From positions 166,157 through 230,156 of the forward strand of contig NZ_QZDU01000005.1 in assembly GCF_009917525.1 (NCBI RefSeq): DNA of 64,000 bases. The letters run 5' to 3'. This stretch comes from Acutalibacter sp. 1XD8-36 (GTDB lineage Bacteria > Bacillota > Clostridia > Oscillospirales > Acutalibacteraceae). Within the stretch, counting starts at the first letter, position 1; each line of letters opens with the position of its first letter. Positions 43,393-53,489 of the stretch are shown here, piece by piece. Position numbers and translations under genes: made by a program. The notes under the pieces were generated by a model. That model saw only the letters and a list, made by a program, of their open reading frames with translations, was not told the DNA's origin and ran no database searches.

Positions 43393-45416
43393 CAAACCGC
43401 CTCACTTTCATCCGGCTCTCTGGCCTTGATATAGGCTGGCACGCCGTCACTGGCTAGGTTAGGAAGCCATGCGCCGTCGTTGGCGTAGTCGTACAGTGTG
43501 TTCAATACTATTTTTGCCAGCTTCACTTCATTGGCTGTGTCCTGCCCCAATACGTAAAGCGTACCCTCGTCCTCAGAGTAATCGAGATATCCAAACTGAG
43601 TTATGTTCCCCAGAACCGCCGTAGTGTCCAGATACCCGAAGTCCCCAGCTCTAAGGGTCCGGGAGAAGATGATGCCGGTACCCACGAAGAACATAAAAAT
43701 ATTTTTTCCCCACAGATACGCCCCCGCATCCACGAATACCCTAGCCCCAGAGGGGAGTTTTAATGTTGGCAATGTTCCACCTGATTCATTTGCGCTAAAA
43801 TCTATATAATTGAATGCGTTCGTATCAAACGAATACACCATTATCCTATCACTTGTTACATTTATTGGCCCATAGCTCCTTCTTAAGGCCCCATATGTAT
43901 TATTGGATTTTCCGCTACCGTTAAATATATTGGTTGGCGCTGAATTAACTACATTAATATACTGACCAACGGCTTCACCTTTACTTTTTCGGCTACAGGC
44001 TACTCTTTGGAAATCTGGTTTACTAGACATGGCCCAATCTGAATTAACCGATTGCGCCGAAGCAGCAGGAGTTTCAATATTATTCGTCCATGAAAGTAAG
44101 CAAGAGTGCGAATTTCCGTATGTAGACCGCTCAGCTCCCCCATACATAGTGTACATTTCAATCCCACCTGACATATAGGAAGTAACGTAAGGTACCGCCA
44201 TGGAATTGTTAAAATAATAGTATTCCTTGTGCCCTTGTTGCAGTTGATCATCATTAACTTTTATATCTTTAAACGGTGGCTCCATGTCAAGACTGCTTTC
44301 TGTCCCAGTAAACTCCGCACAAAATATCAGGCAATAACGCATCCAGCCGTAGTTGCTTGAATCAGTCGCGCTCCCGCCGCTTTCCACTATCTGCGACAAA
44401 AAGAGCTTTGCTCCGTAGCCCTTCAGATGGGGGACTATCGATAAGCACAGCGGTTTTTCCGTAGTCGGAGTAATAAAGGAGCTGAAGTTCACGTTTGTGC
44501 TCTCAAGCGTTATCTCCTTCACATCCCAGCCACCATCAAGGTTTATTCCGTAAAGCTTATTATCCGCATACGAATACGTCCACATCCTGCCGTCATATAT
44601 CGCTCCATTGGTAATTTGCCTGCCCACCTGTCCGCTGGATATCAGTTCAAATTTGTCTCCGCTAGGAATGTGCTTCCCCAGTGCCGCCACCAGTTCCGGG
44701 TAATCGTCCTCGCTGATAAACCTGCCGTCACAGCGCAGCCACTCCGGGCCCACATTCTGGCTTGCGGTAAACTTAACAGTGCCCACGGCGGGAGGGGTGA
44801 GCTTGTCCACCTGAGCGGAGACCCTGGCTATTTCAGCGTTCAGGCGCTCTTCCTGGGCCTTCAGCTGCTCCTGGGCCTGATTCAGCCGGTCCTCAATCTC
44901 GTTGTCAATATAGTTCACAGCGTACTGCACCTTCGCTGAAAGAGCGCCGAGGGCATCTATCTCGCCGCAGACGCTTATATCCCCCCGGGTGTCGGTAACG
45001 GTGCCCTCGCCGGGGTTTGCATAGCCCAGCACCAGACAGTTGGGATAGCTGTCGGCCTTCTCGGTGTATGTAAGCTCTATGAGCCTTCGTGCAAGGTCCA
45101 GGCGGGCCACCACCGCATACTCGCCGGTGGGCGGCAAGATGACCTGATAGCCCCGGAAGGCCTCAGGGTCCTCCTCAGGCCCCTGGACGTTTGCCAGCCA
45201 GTAGCCGTCTATAAATAGGTATCCCCGGGCTATCCAGGCCGTGGAGCCCTCTATACTCACCTTCATGCTGTCGGGATTGTTATAGACGCACACGCCGCTG
45301 CCGATGAACGCCCCATAGTACCCGGTAAAGTCTTTGGAGCTATACTCCCTGTCATACTTGCCGGTAGCCTCCAGCACTTGGGCATCAAAGTCGAAAAAGC
45401 CGTCGTAAACTGCCAT
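43392..45416 (-). CDS. large tail protein with tail-collar-like segment
   Basis: A 674-aa protein. The first 140 residues form a baseplate-type domain (VYDGFFDFDAQVLEATGKYD, EYAVVARLDLARRLIELTYT), then a coiled coil (RLNQAQEQLKAQEERLNAEI), a collar-like motif (TASQNVGPEWLRCDGRF) and a long beta-propeller-like C-terminal domain. The DNA for about residues 280-560 is more AT-rich than the ends, as seen for exchanged receptor-binding modules. Likely part of the adsorption apparatus. Confidence 0.68.
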   Translation of the reverse strand: MAVYDGFFDFDAQVLEATGKYDREYSSKDFTGYYGAFIGSGVCVYNNPDSMKVSIEGSTAWIARGYLFIDGYWLANVQGPEEDPEAFRGYQVILPPTGEYAVVARLDLARRLIELTYTEKADSYPNCLVLGYANPGEGTVTDTRGDISVCGEIDALGALSAKVQYAVNYIDNEIEDRLNQAQEQLKAQEERLNAEIARVSAQVDKLTPPAVGTVKFTASQNVGPEWLRCDGRFISEDDYPELVAALGKHIPSGDKFELISSGQVGRQITNGAIYDGRMWTYSYADNKLYGINLDGGWDVKEITLESTNVNFSSFITPTTEKPLCLSIVPHLKGYGAKLFLSQIVESGGSATDSSNYGWMRYCLIFCAEFTGTESSLDMEPPFKDIKVNDDQLQQGHKEYYYFNNSMAVPYVTSYMSGGIEMYTMYGGAERSTYGNSHSCLLSWTNNIETPAASAQSVNSDWAMSSKPDFQRVACSRKSKGEAVGQYINVVNSAPTNIFNGSGKSNNTYGALRRSYGPINVTSDRIMVYSFDTNAFNYIDFSANESGGTLPTLKLPSGARVFVDAGAYLWGKNIFMFFVGTGIIFSRTLRAGDFGYLDTTAVLGNITQFGYLDYSEDEGTLYVLGQDTANEVKLAKIVLNTLYDYANDGAWLPNLASDGVPAYIKAREPDESEAV

Positions 45417-45814
45417 TATTTATCTTCCTTTCTAGCAAGTTTTTCATACACTGTGGGCTGGCTGTAGCCGAGAGTCAGGGAGAGCCCCCGCCCCTCCCGG
45501 CTCACGGTATACTCAGCGGCAGTCACCAGCGCCTGCACTGTAACCCCCAGCCTGCGGTCGCTGACCGTTATCCTGTCCCCCAGCTTATAATCCTTCCCAA
45601 ACTCATAGGCCGCGCCCTCCGTGCGCACCTGTGCTGAAAAGCTCTGCACCAGCTGCTTTTCAGCCAGTTTCTCCCGCCCCCGGGTAGTAAGCGCCTGTGC
45701 ATACTCCTCCGGGCTCAAAGCCTCCTCTCCCTCGCCGCTCTGGATATCCCTGGCGTCGACCCATAGTTCCCGGCGGGAGAGGCCGGTGGGGGTGGTGTTG
45801 GTGTTGGTTGGCAT
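45416..45814 (-). CDS. C-terminal part of a Gp37-like tail protein, separate gene
   Basis: A 132-aa protein whose core (GLSRRELWVDARDIQSGEG, LSPEEYAQALTTRGREKLA, KLGDRITVSDRRLGV) matches the C-terminal half of Siphovirus ReqiPepy6 Gp37-like proteins. The N-terminal half is encoded 1.6 kb upstream at 47410-48210. This part has its own start and a ribosome binding site (AAAGGAG), so it is likely translated and may assemble with the other half. Confidence 0.7.
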   Translation of the reverse strand: MPTNTNTTPTGLSRRELWVDARDIQSGEGEEALSPEEYAQALTTRGREKLAEKQLVQSFSAQVRTEGAAYEFGKDYKLGDRITVSDRRLGVTVQALVTAAEYTVSREGRGLSLTLGYSQPTVYEKLARKEDK

Positions 45815-45829
45815 GATGGGCTCCTTTCT

Positions 45830-47019
45830 TTAGGCATTGTAACTGTACGCCCCTGATTGTTCAGCTAATGCGACAGCTATGTTATCTCCGCAACATAATT
45901 TTCTCCAATATATACTGTTTGATAAGTTGCTTTTAATCCAGTTAATACCATCTGAACTAAAGAAAATATTTCCGGAATTTGTCATAAGTATAAATTTACC
46001 GCTCCCAAACGAATTACCATTCCAGCTATGCGATCCGGATAATGGTAACGGTACTTCTTCCCAGTCATACAAATTACTACTCCTATATACGCTATTGCCA
46101 GAGGCTGGAACAATTATAAATACTCCATTTCCTCCTGCTATACCATTACTTTGATATAGAGGGTTTATACCTTTTTCCCAATCTATACCATTCGTTGAAA
46201 AAAATAATGTTTCCCACCCCAGTATAACAAACTTTCCATTTGCGTATGTCGCTCCATAATTAGCTTCTATAGGAACATTTATCTCTATCCAATCTTTTCC
46301 ATCTTCACTGTACGCGGCAAACATGTCAGGTGCAAATGCCACAAATTTACCATTCCCATAAGTTACTGAAAACCAATTTCTGGCATTCGGCATGTTTCCT
46401 GTTTCCCAATTTATTCCATCATCGCTATAAAACATATCTGAATTATTCGAGCTATTTTGTAAAAACACAAACCGTCCATTCCCATAACAAGCACCACCGG
46501 TTCCATTGCCACCTAAACTGCCGCGGCTCCATGTTTTCCCATCATTACTCAAAAAAATTTCAGAGTAATAATTTGCAATGAAAACGCCATTGCCATATAT
46601 CAAATTATTCCACATAGCACTACGCGGAAGAGTATACGGCCACCAATTCCTTCCCATCACATATTGCCATTCAGAAAACTTTGCTTCAAGTTCTCTATCT
46701 CTCTGCACCATAAATTCATATTGAATATCAATACTAACAGTGATTCCATCTTCCATCCACTTCTGGAAATTATAGCTTGCACCAGGGTTTGCGCTAACTT
46801 GCACCATCATCCCATCACTAGCGACCCCACCCCCGCTAACGGTTCCCATTTCCGGGTCACTGGATGTCACCGTGATAGTCCGCACCCCCTCCGGCAGACT
46901 GCTGCTGGGCAGCGCCAGAATCCTCTCCGCAAACTCCCCTGCGGGTATGGGCTCAGTACTCCCCTCCTTCTCCCTTATAGCGTCGGCAATAGCAGCCAGC
47001 TTTTCCTCCTGCACACTCA

Positions 47020-47020
<1 letters not shown>
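45830..47020 (-). CDS. phage protein with InlB-like repeat and SxDGxxW beta-propeller repeats
   Basis: A 396-aa protein: an N-terminal helix (MSVQEEKLAAIADAIREKEG) of a kind seen in tail-associated phage proteins, a divergent InlB-type repeat (VRTITVTSSDPEMGTVSGGG), then six or so repeats with YGNGKFV and SxDGxxW motifs that should fold as a beta-propeller. The propeller DNA is strikingly AT-rich compared with its neighbours. It lies between the two halves of the Gp37-like gene. Glycan or receptor binding is a reasonable guess. The start at 47020 overlaps the collagen-like gene stop by one base. Confidence 0.65.
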
Positions 47021-47409
<389 letters not shown>

Positions 47410-48210
47410 CTATGCAATGCGGGCCGCGCCCACCCGGGCAAAGCCCACTCTCGCCAGGTCCCCACCGCTCTCGGGCGTTTCACCGTTTACTGTCACCATA
47501 ACGCGGTCGTCGCCCTCGCCCTCTCCAGCTACAAGGGTCACGTTGCGGAAGTCGCTGCTGTCATAGGTGTACTCGCTCTGCAGCACGTCGTCAAGCTCAG
47601 TGGAAAAGAACACCGGGTCATTTTCGCTCTGGGACATAGTCCTGTCAAGGCCCGGGCGCGTCCAGAAGACCATACCGGGCCCCGCTGGGTCGAAGCGCAC
47701 GCCAAAGGCTACATTGTAGGCCTCGCCCAGCTCTATGAGGGTTTCAAGGAGGCTGCCGCCGGTCTTCTGCTTGCGGATATTATCTGGCCCCACCGTCACA
47801 GGGGGCTCTATGCTGAGGCCCGGTATTACCCTTTCTGGGTCTGCGGGTGTAACCGCGCAGGAGTCCACCAGCCTGCACATAATGCTCTGGGGCGTGCCTG
47901 ACATATCATAGCGCCCCCATAAGATACGGCGGTCTAAAATACCCGCAAGGAGCCGCCCCTTTGCAGTTATGTACGGCCCGGCCTGGTCCTGCCGCTCGAA
48001 GATATACTCAATGATACCCGCTGTCCCATCCTGAAACCATATGATATTTTCCTTTGCAAGAAGGCTCCTCACCTGCTTGGTGATGGGACAAGCCACAGTG
48101 AAGCTTCCGGCGGCGAATGCCTGCTCCTGAAACATCAGGGACTGAAAGCTGTCCATTATGCCTATAAGCTCCAGCCCCGGCGTATAGACGCCCATTTTCA
48201 GTACTGACAT
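47410..48210 (-). CDS. N-terminal part of a Gp37-like tail protein
   Basis: A 266-aa protein beginning MSVLKMGVYTPGLELIGIMD, with FTVACPITKQVRSLLAKENI and ITAKGRLLAGILDRRIL, as in Siphovirus ReqiPepy6 Gp37-like proteins (tail tip hub/baseplate). It stops after VMVTVNGETPESGGDLARVG and a short tail, where homologues continue into a segment found here as a separate gene at 45416-45814. The start at 48210 follows GGAGGTGG and is 1 nt past the Dit stop. Confidence 0.75.
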   Translation of the reverse strand: MSVLKMGVYTPGLELIGIMDSFQSLMFQEQAFAAGSFTVACPITKQVRSLLAKENIIWFQDGTAGIIEYIFERQDQAGPYITAKGRLLAGILDRRILWGRYDMSGTPQSIMCRLVDSCAVTPADPERVIPGLSIEPPVTVGPDNIRKQKTGGSLLETLIELGEAYNVAFGVRFDPAGPGMVFWTRPGLDRTMSQSENDPVFFSTELDDVLQSEYTYDSSDFRNVTLVAGEGEGDDRVMVTVNGETPESGGDLARVGFARVGAARIA

Positions 48211-48211
48211 A

Positions 48212-49102
48212 TTATTCCACCTCCAGATACAGCGGCGTAAAGTACACCGCCACAGACATATTTGCACGCTGCTCCAAATCCTTGCAGCCCAGCGCAAGCA
48301 TATTGCGCCCAGGGGCAAGCTGGAGCCAGTCGGTCCTAAAGTCCCAGTTTTTCAAGATATTCTCGCGGATTCCTTCTGCAGTCGTTAGGCGCATATATTT
48401 TGAGCCGTCCTTTGTGCTCAGCTCCAGCACTTCGCCTCTGGTAAACCGCCTGTTCACCCCCAGCACCTCCCCGGTCGTCAGATTCTTTATCTGAGGGTCC
48501 TCTACCACTCCGGAGAAGGTAAACTTCGCCGTTATCCAGGTTGCAAATCCACCTGGGTTATTGACCTCCACCGAATAGGTGGTGCTACGGGTTCCGAACA
48601 CCACCGGGGCCTCCCTGCCGAAGCTGTTGGGAAAGCGGAAAAGCTTGCCGGTGCTGTCAAAGGCTGCGGCGGTGTCTGATTGGTCGGTAAACAGCGGATA
48701 GGCGCAAGTGGCCTGCAGAAGAAACCGCCTTACCTTTTCATTATTTTTTATGTACTCCGGGCTGTACCTTATGGAGCTGTCCGGCCTGAATTGTAGTTTT
48801 TTTCCTTGGTACTCCAGGGTATAGTCCTCCACCGGGGAGAAAAAGCTGTTAAGAAAATCACATCTAAGCTGCAGGTCTTTTGTGCCGCCATCCACTACCC
48901 AGCCAGTGACAGAAAGCGCCCGCTTTTCGACGGTAGTTGAAGCTATACTCTCCCCCACCTGGTCGGGAAAACTGTAGGTCTGGTGTGTACCCTGCACTCC
49001 TCCCCAGTCCACCGGGCCTAGCCAGTAGCCTTTATAGTCCCTGTCTCTCATAGTCACCGAGCCCCTCCCGGTGAGGGAAGTTATCGTTATCTCTTTTATC
49101 AT
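48212..49102 (-). CDS. distal tail protein (Dit)
   Basis: A 296-aa member of the phage tail family PF05709/Dit: galectin-like N-terminal half (YWLGPVDWGGVQGTHQTYSF, GWVVDGGTKDLQLRCDFLNSF) and a C-terminal carbohydrate-module-like half ending with TDWLQLAPGRNMLAL. Dit hexamers connect the tail tube to the tip. It follows the tape measure gene as expected. Confidence 0.85.
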   Translation of the reverse strand: MIKEITITSLTGRGSVTMRDRDYKGYWLGPVDWGGVQGTHQTYSFPDQVGESIASTTVEKRALSVTGWVVDGGTKDLQLRCDFLNSFFSPVEDYTLEYQGKKLQFRPDSSIRYSPEYIKNNEKVRRFLLQATCAYPLFTDQSDTAAAFDSTGKLFRFPNSFGREAPVVFGTRSTTYSVEVNNPGGFATWITAKFTFSGVVEDPQIKNLTTGEVLGVNRRFTRGEVLELSTKDGSKYMRLTTAEGIRENILKNWDFRTDWLQLAPGRNMLALGCKDLEQRANMSVAVYFTPLYLEVE

Positions 49103-49111
49103 ACCGCCCTC

Positions 49112-51826
49112 CTAAAAGCCCATTGCAAGCTGCTGTGTAGTCTTCCTCCACTCCCTCGCTGCCTCTATTGGGTCAACGGCCTTGGGGGAGTAAATGTTGA
49201 CGACGGTGTTGCCGGGGGCTGAAGTGGAGTTGGGATTTGCGGCACTTTCGGATGGGTTGTAAGAGCGGGCATAGGCGGTAAAGTCGATGGGGGCGGGAGT
49301 AATCCCCATGTCAAAATCTCCGGTAGTGGTACTTATGGCCTTCAATGCCCCTTCACTGGCCGCTGTCATTGCGTCAGACCACTTATAGGCATTCTCATCC
49401 ACAGCCAACTCGCCGCCGTCCATAACCATCTCCCACAGCCAGTAGCCCCGCTTTGAGGGCGAGTTAATTTGCAGAGCCGCTTTAGCAGCGTTAAATGCTC
49501 CCATTGCCGCGTTTACCATGGTATCGGCAAGCGCGGAGGCCCTGCTTCTGGCAGCGTCCGACATTCCGTCCACAGCAGCCGAGCCGATGGGGGCAAAATC
49601 CACACGGCCCGCCGCGGTTTTGGCGTTATTGAGGTTGCCTACTACAGTACCCTCCATTTTGCCGAAGTTGGTGTCAACGGCAGTTAATGCCCGATTAGAC
49701 ATTATATCGGTGATATTCACCATGTTGTTCCAGTTCTCATCTGTGCTCCTGCTGGAATTATTCCAGGCAGTGTCTATGTACCCGGATATATCCGTAGTAA
49801 CACCCTCGGTCTGAGTTGACATCATATTAAGTGAGCCAGTGACCTGCCCCTCCATGCCTCCCCAGTTGGCTTGCGTACTGTTATACGCCTGAAGCCAGCC
49901 AGAATCTATATCGCCGCTCATCCCCGCCATAGCTCCGGAGGTAGTCCCGGACATGGTGTTAAGCGACCCCACGACCTGGTTTTCCATCCCGCCCCAATTC
50001 AGCGCGGTACTGCTGTTTGCATTGCCCCAGGCGGTATCTACCGAGCTCTCTATACTGCCTGTCGCCGTGTCCGCAAGATTCACCATAGCGCTCAGGGAGC
50101 CGTCAATCTGACCCTCCATATTGCCCCAGGCGCTCTCTGTAGTGGACTCCATATTGTTGAAGGACGTGTCCAGGCTTGTCTCCATATGTTCCAGGCTCTC
50201 ATCCTGCTTGCCGGTAAGCCGGTCCCAAAGACCGCCGATAGCGTCGCCAATGCCTCCAAAGAAACCGCTGATAGCTTCCCAGGCCCCTTGAACGATGTTG
50301 CATAGGCCGTCCCAGAGCCCTATCCAGAACTCTCGGAAGCCTTCGCTGGTGTTCCAGAGATAGATGAAGCCTCCCACCAGAGCCGCTATTGCAGCGATTA
50401 TCAGCCCGATTGGGCTTGTAAGGAACGTGAACACGCCGCCAAGAGCTGAAATTGCCGTACCAACTGCCGCCGCGCCGCTGATAATGCTGCCCAGCCCGGA
50501 CAGAAGCGGCCCGACCACAGCTACCACGCCTAAAATAGCAAGTATAGTCTGCTTCGTGCCGTCGTCAAGGCTGTTAAACCAGTTGACAACATTCGTTATC
50601 CCCTCTACAGTAGCGGTGAAAGCTGGGATAAGAAATTCACCCAAGGACTCGGAGAGAACGTCAATAGCGGAAAAAAGCCGTGTCACCGCGCCGTTCGCGT
50701 TGTCGTTCATCACGTTGTACATATCCTCGGCGGCTCCATTTGAGCCGTACACAGCACCTGTCAGCTTTTCAAAATCCCCAGGTGCAGCCCCCACCACGGC
50801 GAGAAGGCCTGCCATGCTTTCCTTACCAGCAAGAGTTGCTGCAATTTCGGCTTTTTGAGCCCCTTCTGCGCCATACATAGCAATAGCAAGTTTTTTTACG
50901 CCATCTTCATATTGTGGTAAAGTTATTTGTCCTTCGTCTAACTGAGCCTGAAGGTCATTCATTCCTTCGGTGAATTCATCAGCACTTAAGTGCCCTTCTC
51001 CGAAACCCACACGTAATTGCTGCATGACCTCCATCAAGGAGTACATATTTCCTTCATCGTCTTCTAAACTTACACCCAGCGCCTCCATTGCCCACTTCAT
51101 TGTTTCTGTAGGTTTAGAAAGGTTTGTTATAATATTTCTTAACTGTGCTCCGGCAGAGCCAGCTTTGATACCGGAATTAGCCATCAGCCCCAAGGCTATA
51201 GCCACATCTTCTACAGAATAATTCAGAGAGCCCGCCAATGGTGCCACATACTTAAACGACTCGCCCAGCATACCAACATTAGTGTTTGCATTCACAGAAG
51301 CCGCAGCGAGCACATCGGCAAACCTGCCGCTCTCTCCAGCCTCCATGCCAAACGCAGTCAATGCGTCGGTAACAATGTCTGATGTAGCTGCCAGGTCTTC
51401 GCCGCTAGCTCCAGCTAAGTACATGATACCTGAGAGTCCGTCTACCATCTGCCCGGCATCCCAGCTAGCCATGCCCATATACTTATAGGCCTCGGCTACC
51501 TCAGCGGTCGAGAACTTCGTCTTTGCCGCCATATCGAGGCCGGTCTCTTTCAGCTGGACCATCTCCTCCCCTGTAGCACCAGTGATAGCCTGTACCTCAC
51601 TCATGCCGGCCTGGAAGTTAGCGGCGGTATCAAGGACATGCTTGCCCACCGCTACAATGGGCAGGCTAACATTTTGGGTAAGGGTCGACCCCAGGGAGGA
51701 CATACTCTGCCCGGCCCTCTGTATGCCGTCAAAGGCGGTAGATGTCCGCTGCCTTGCGCCCTCAAGCCCTCTGTCATATTCACTTGTGTCAAGGCTTATT
51801 TTTGCAAACAGGTCAAATACATCCAC
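49112..51826 (-). CDS. tail tape measure protein
   Basis: A 904-aa protein that sets tail length and passes into the host on infection. The N-terminal part has TMP core motifs (SLGSTLTQNVSLPIVAVGKH, AMSEVQAITGATGEEM-like text, AEAYKYMGMASWDAGQMVDG); a hydrophobic stretch lies around residues 450-500, and the second half has repeated units of the type NxxxxWGNMEGQ-GSL (GAWGNMEGQIDGSL, NWGGMENQVVGSL, NWGGMEGQVTGSL). By length, the tail should be roughly 130-140 nm if the usual 1.5 angstrom per residue holds. Confidence 0.92.
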   Translation of the reverse strand: MDVFDLFAKISLDTSEYDRGLEGARQRTSTAFDGIQRAGQSMSSLGSTLTQNVSLPIVAVGKHVLDTAANFQAGMSEVQAITGATGEEMVQLKETGLDMAAKTKFSTAEVAEAYKYMGMASWDAGQMVDGLSGIMYLAGASGEDLAATSDIVTDALTAFGMEAGESGRFADVLAAASVNANTNVGMLGESFKYVAPLAGSLNYSVEDVAIALGLMANSGIKAGSAGAQLRNIITNLSKPTETMKWAMEALGVSLEDDEGNMYSLMEVMQQLRVGFGEGHLSADEFTEGMNDLQAQLDEGQITLPQYEDGVKKLAIAMYGAEGAQKAEIAATLAGKESMAGLLAVVGAAPGDFEKLTGAVYGSNGAAEDMYNVMNDNANGAVTRLFSAIDVLSESLGEFLIPAFTATVEGITNVVNWFNSLDDGTKQTILAILGVVAVVGPLLSGLGSIISGAAAVGTAISALGGVFTFLTSPIGLIIAAIAALVGGFIYLWNTSEGFREFWIGLWDGLCNIVQGAWEAISGFFGGIGDAIGGLWDRLTGKQDESLEHMETSLDTSFNNMESTTESAWGNMEGQIDGSLSAMVNLADTATGSIESSVDTAWGNANSSTALNWGGMENQVVGSLNTMSGTTSGAMAGMSGDIDSGWLQAYNSTQANWGGMEGQVTGSLNMMSTQTEGVTTDISGYIDTAWNNSSRSTDENWNNMVNITDIMSNRALTAVDTNFGKMEGTVVGNLNNAKTAAGRVDFAPIGSAAVDGMSDAARSRASALADTMVNAAMGAFNAAKAALQINSPSKRGYWLWEMVMDGGELAVDENAYKWSDAMTAASEGALKAISTTTGDFDMGITPAPIDFTAYARSYNPSESAANPNSTSAPGNTVVNIYSPKAVDPIEAAREWRKTTQQLAMGF

Positions 51827-51841
51827 TGACTTCTCACCTCC

Positions 51842-52084
51842 CTATGCTTTATGCTTAAATACCGGTACAAGCCCGCCTTTTTCTACCACCTCAGCCACAA
51901 TTTCCCCGCCGGTCTTCTCCTTCTCAGGCCTGGGCTTTATGGCTTCTGTCCACCGAATGCTTACCGCTTTGCCTTCCTGCCCCTTAGTGCAGTAAGCCGC
52001 GGGCACCGCCGTGTTTTCAAGCAGGAGCTTCATGCTGTCGGTCATATATGTCCTGTAAGAGCGCTCTATCAGGGAACGCTCCAA
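51842..52084 (-). CDS. probable frameshift extension of the tail assembly chaperone
   Basis: Eighty codons from a TTG, but the frame is open further upstream, into the last 30 codons of the gene before it, and no ribosome binding site precedes the TTG. This is the usual layout of the second (T) part of a G/GT chaperone pair made by -1 frameshifting. The sequence CCCTTTTTGG (52181-52190 on the plus coordinates, reverse strand) lies in the shared region, although it is not a canonical heptamer in the zero frame. The encoded tail segment (SLIERSYRTYMTDSMKLLLE) is helical. Confidence 0.55.
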   Translation of the reverse strand: MERSLIERSYRTYMTDSMKLLLENTAVPAAYCTKGQEGKAVSIRWTEAIKPRPEKEKTGGEIVAEVVEKGGLVPVFKHKA

Positions 52085-52113
52085 GCGGGCTGAACAATAG
52101 CTGATTAACGGTC

Positions 52114-52467
52114 TTACTTGCTTTGGCCCTTGGTATTCTCCAATGCAGAGCCAGACGAGGGCGGTATCTTGCTCTGAAATCCAAAAAGGGCCATCAGATC
52201 CGGGTCAGAGGCCATAGTAAAGACATCTTTTATCAAAGTTCCCGCTGTACAGTGGTAGTTCTTGGGGTCTTCACCATTCAATATGGCCAACATGTCTTTC
52301 ACATCGGCTGCATTGTTTTTCAATATGGCCTGTGCGAAAGCCACAGCATTTTTGCCCTCGCTTCTGGCCTTTTGATTACTGGGATTCGCGGAAATTTTCG
52401 ATATCGGCCCCAGCAGTGCCGCCACTACCTCTATTGCCTTTTCATCCTTAAACTCCGAAAGTTTCAT
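52114..52467 (-). CDS. tail assembly chaperone (G-type)
   Basis: A 117-aa helical protein (MKLSEFKDEKAIEVVAALLG, AQAILKNNAADVKDMLAILN) between the major tail protein and the tape measure gene, the fixed place of chaperone G. It holds the tape measure during tail polymerisation. Its start overlaps the tail protein stop by 4 nt. Confidence 0.75.
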   Translation of the reverse strand: MKLSEFKDEKAIEVVAALLGPISKISANPSNQKARSEGKNAVAFAQAILKNNAADVKDMLAILNGEDPKNYHCTAGTLIKDVFTMASDPDLMALFGFQSKIPPSSGSALENTKGQSK

Positions 52468-53105
52468 GCCGTCTCCTCCCCATCGTTATCAGGTGTAGTT
52501 ATTTCCTCTGTAGGCTCTGCCTCGCCCTCTCTTATGTAAATCTCAAAGGGAACTCTATCCATATCAGCCATATCATAGAAGGCCTTAAAGCTAAATGGGA
52601 ATTGTCCATTTTTGTTCTTGTCCAGCGTGCCAGAAAAACCGTCCACTGACAGTGCGTTCATAATGTGTATGGCGCAGAAGCCGCCATTTTTTTCACCGTT
52701 AAGCTCAGAGTAATTGAACACCAGCCACGAGTCGTGGAAGTCGGTAACAAGCAGGTCCGCACGGGGCACTATCTTCTTTAGCACGGAGCTTATTTCCTCA
52801 ATATCCGCGTTAGCCAATAACATTTTCAAGTCTTTCGCTGTTACTGTTACCGCCGTACCGCTAAGGCTTGCCTGCCAGGCCTGGGCTTTTTGCAGCTGCA
52901 TAGCGTTCTCAGGGCAGTTATTGATTTCAGCTCCCATATCAGTCAAGTCCCGGGTTGCGGAAAAACTGTTGCTTCCAGTGGTCGCCCAGCGTATATCCAT
53001 CGGGTCAAATTCGCCAGTCTCCGGGGTAAAGGTGCCCAGAATGATACCTGCGTCCCAAGTCATATGCTTAAAGTCACTTGGATTCATCTTGGTAAATTTT
53101 GCCAT
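52464..53105 (-). CDS. major tail protein
   Basis: A 213-aa protein with the beta-sandwich tail-tube pattern (TWDAGIILGTFTPETGEFDP, GSNSFSATRDLTDMGAEINN, FPFSFKAFYDMADMDRVPFE). Its position after the tail completion genes and before the chaperone is standard. It forms the tail tube. The acidic C-terminus (EEITTPDNDGEETA) is disordered. Confidence 0.8.
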   Translation of the reverse strand: MAKFTKMNPSDFKHMTWDAGIILGTFTPETGEFDPMDIRWATTGSNSFSATRDLTDMGAEINNCPENAMQLQKAQAWQASLSGTAVTVTAKDLKMLLANADIEEISSVLKKIVPRADLLVTDFHDSWLVFNYSELNGEKNGGFCAIHIMNALSVDGFSGTLDKNKNGQFPFSFKAFYDMADMDRVPFEIYIREGEAEPTEEITTPDNDGEETA

Positions 53106-53117
53106 TTCTATCTCCTT

Positions 53118-53489
53118 TCAGTTCTCAGTAAAATATTGTGCTGTTATGTTTATATATCTCCGTTTAATAGCGTCGTCTGCCTCATCCTTCAGCGATTGGC
53201 ACCAGGGCGAGCCCCTCATCAAGCGAATATACCCCCCATCGCAACCCACCACACATCCTGCCCTGCCAATCCTCTCGCTCATCTCCTGGGCCTTGGCGTT
53301 GGGTACAGCCTCGCTTTCGGTGTGATACCAGAGATTGACAGTTAGCCCAACGTCTCCCTCCTCCCAAGCGCTAGTTATAAGCTCATAGGTGAGATATGGA
53401 AATACCGCGTCTTCGGGGACGCTTGTAGTGGTATAGGCCATCAGACCAAAAGAAGAGAAAAACTGATGAATGGCAGCTGCTTTCGTCAT
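53118..53489 (-). CDS. tail completion/tail terminator protein
   Basis: A 123-aa protein (MTKAAAIHQFFSSFGLMAYT, then VFPYLTYELITSAWEEGDVG) with the pattern of phage tail terminator proteins. The start at 53489 overlaps the preceding stop by 4 nt (ATGA). It probably caps the tail tube at the head end. Confidence 0.65.
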   Translation of the reverse strand: MTKAAAIHQFFSSFGLMAYTTTSVPEDAVFPYLTYELITSAWEEGDVGLTVNLWYHTESEAVPNAKAQEMSERIGRAGCVVGCDGGYIRLMRGSPWCQSLKDEADDAIKRRYINITAQYFTEN

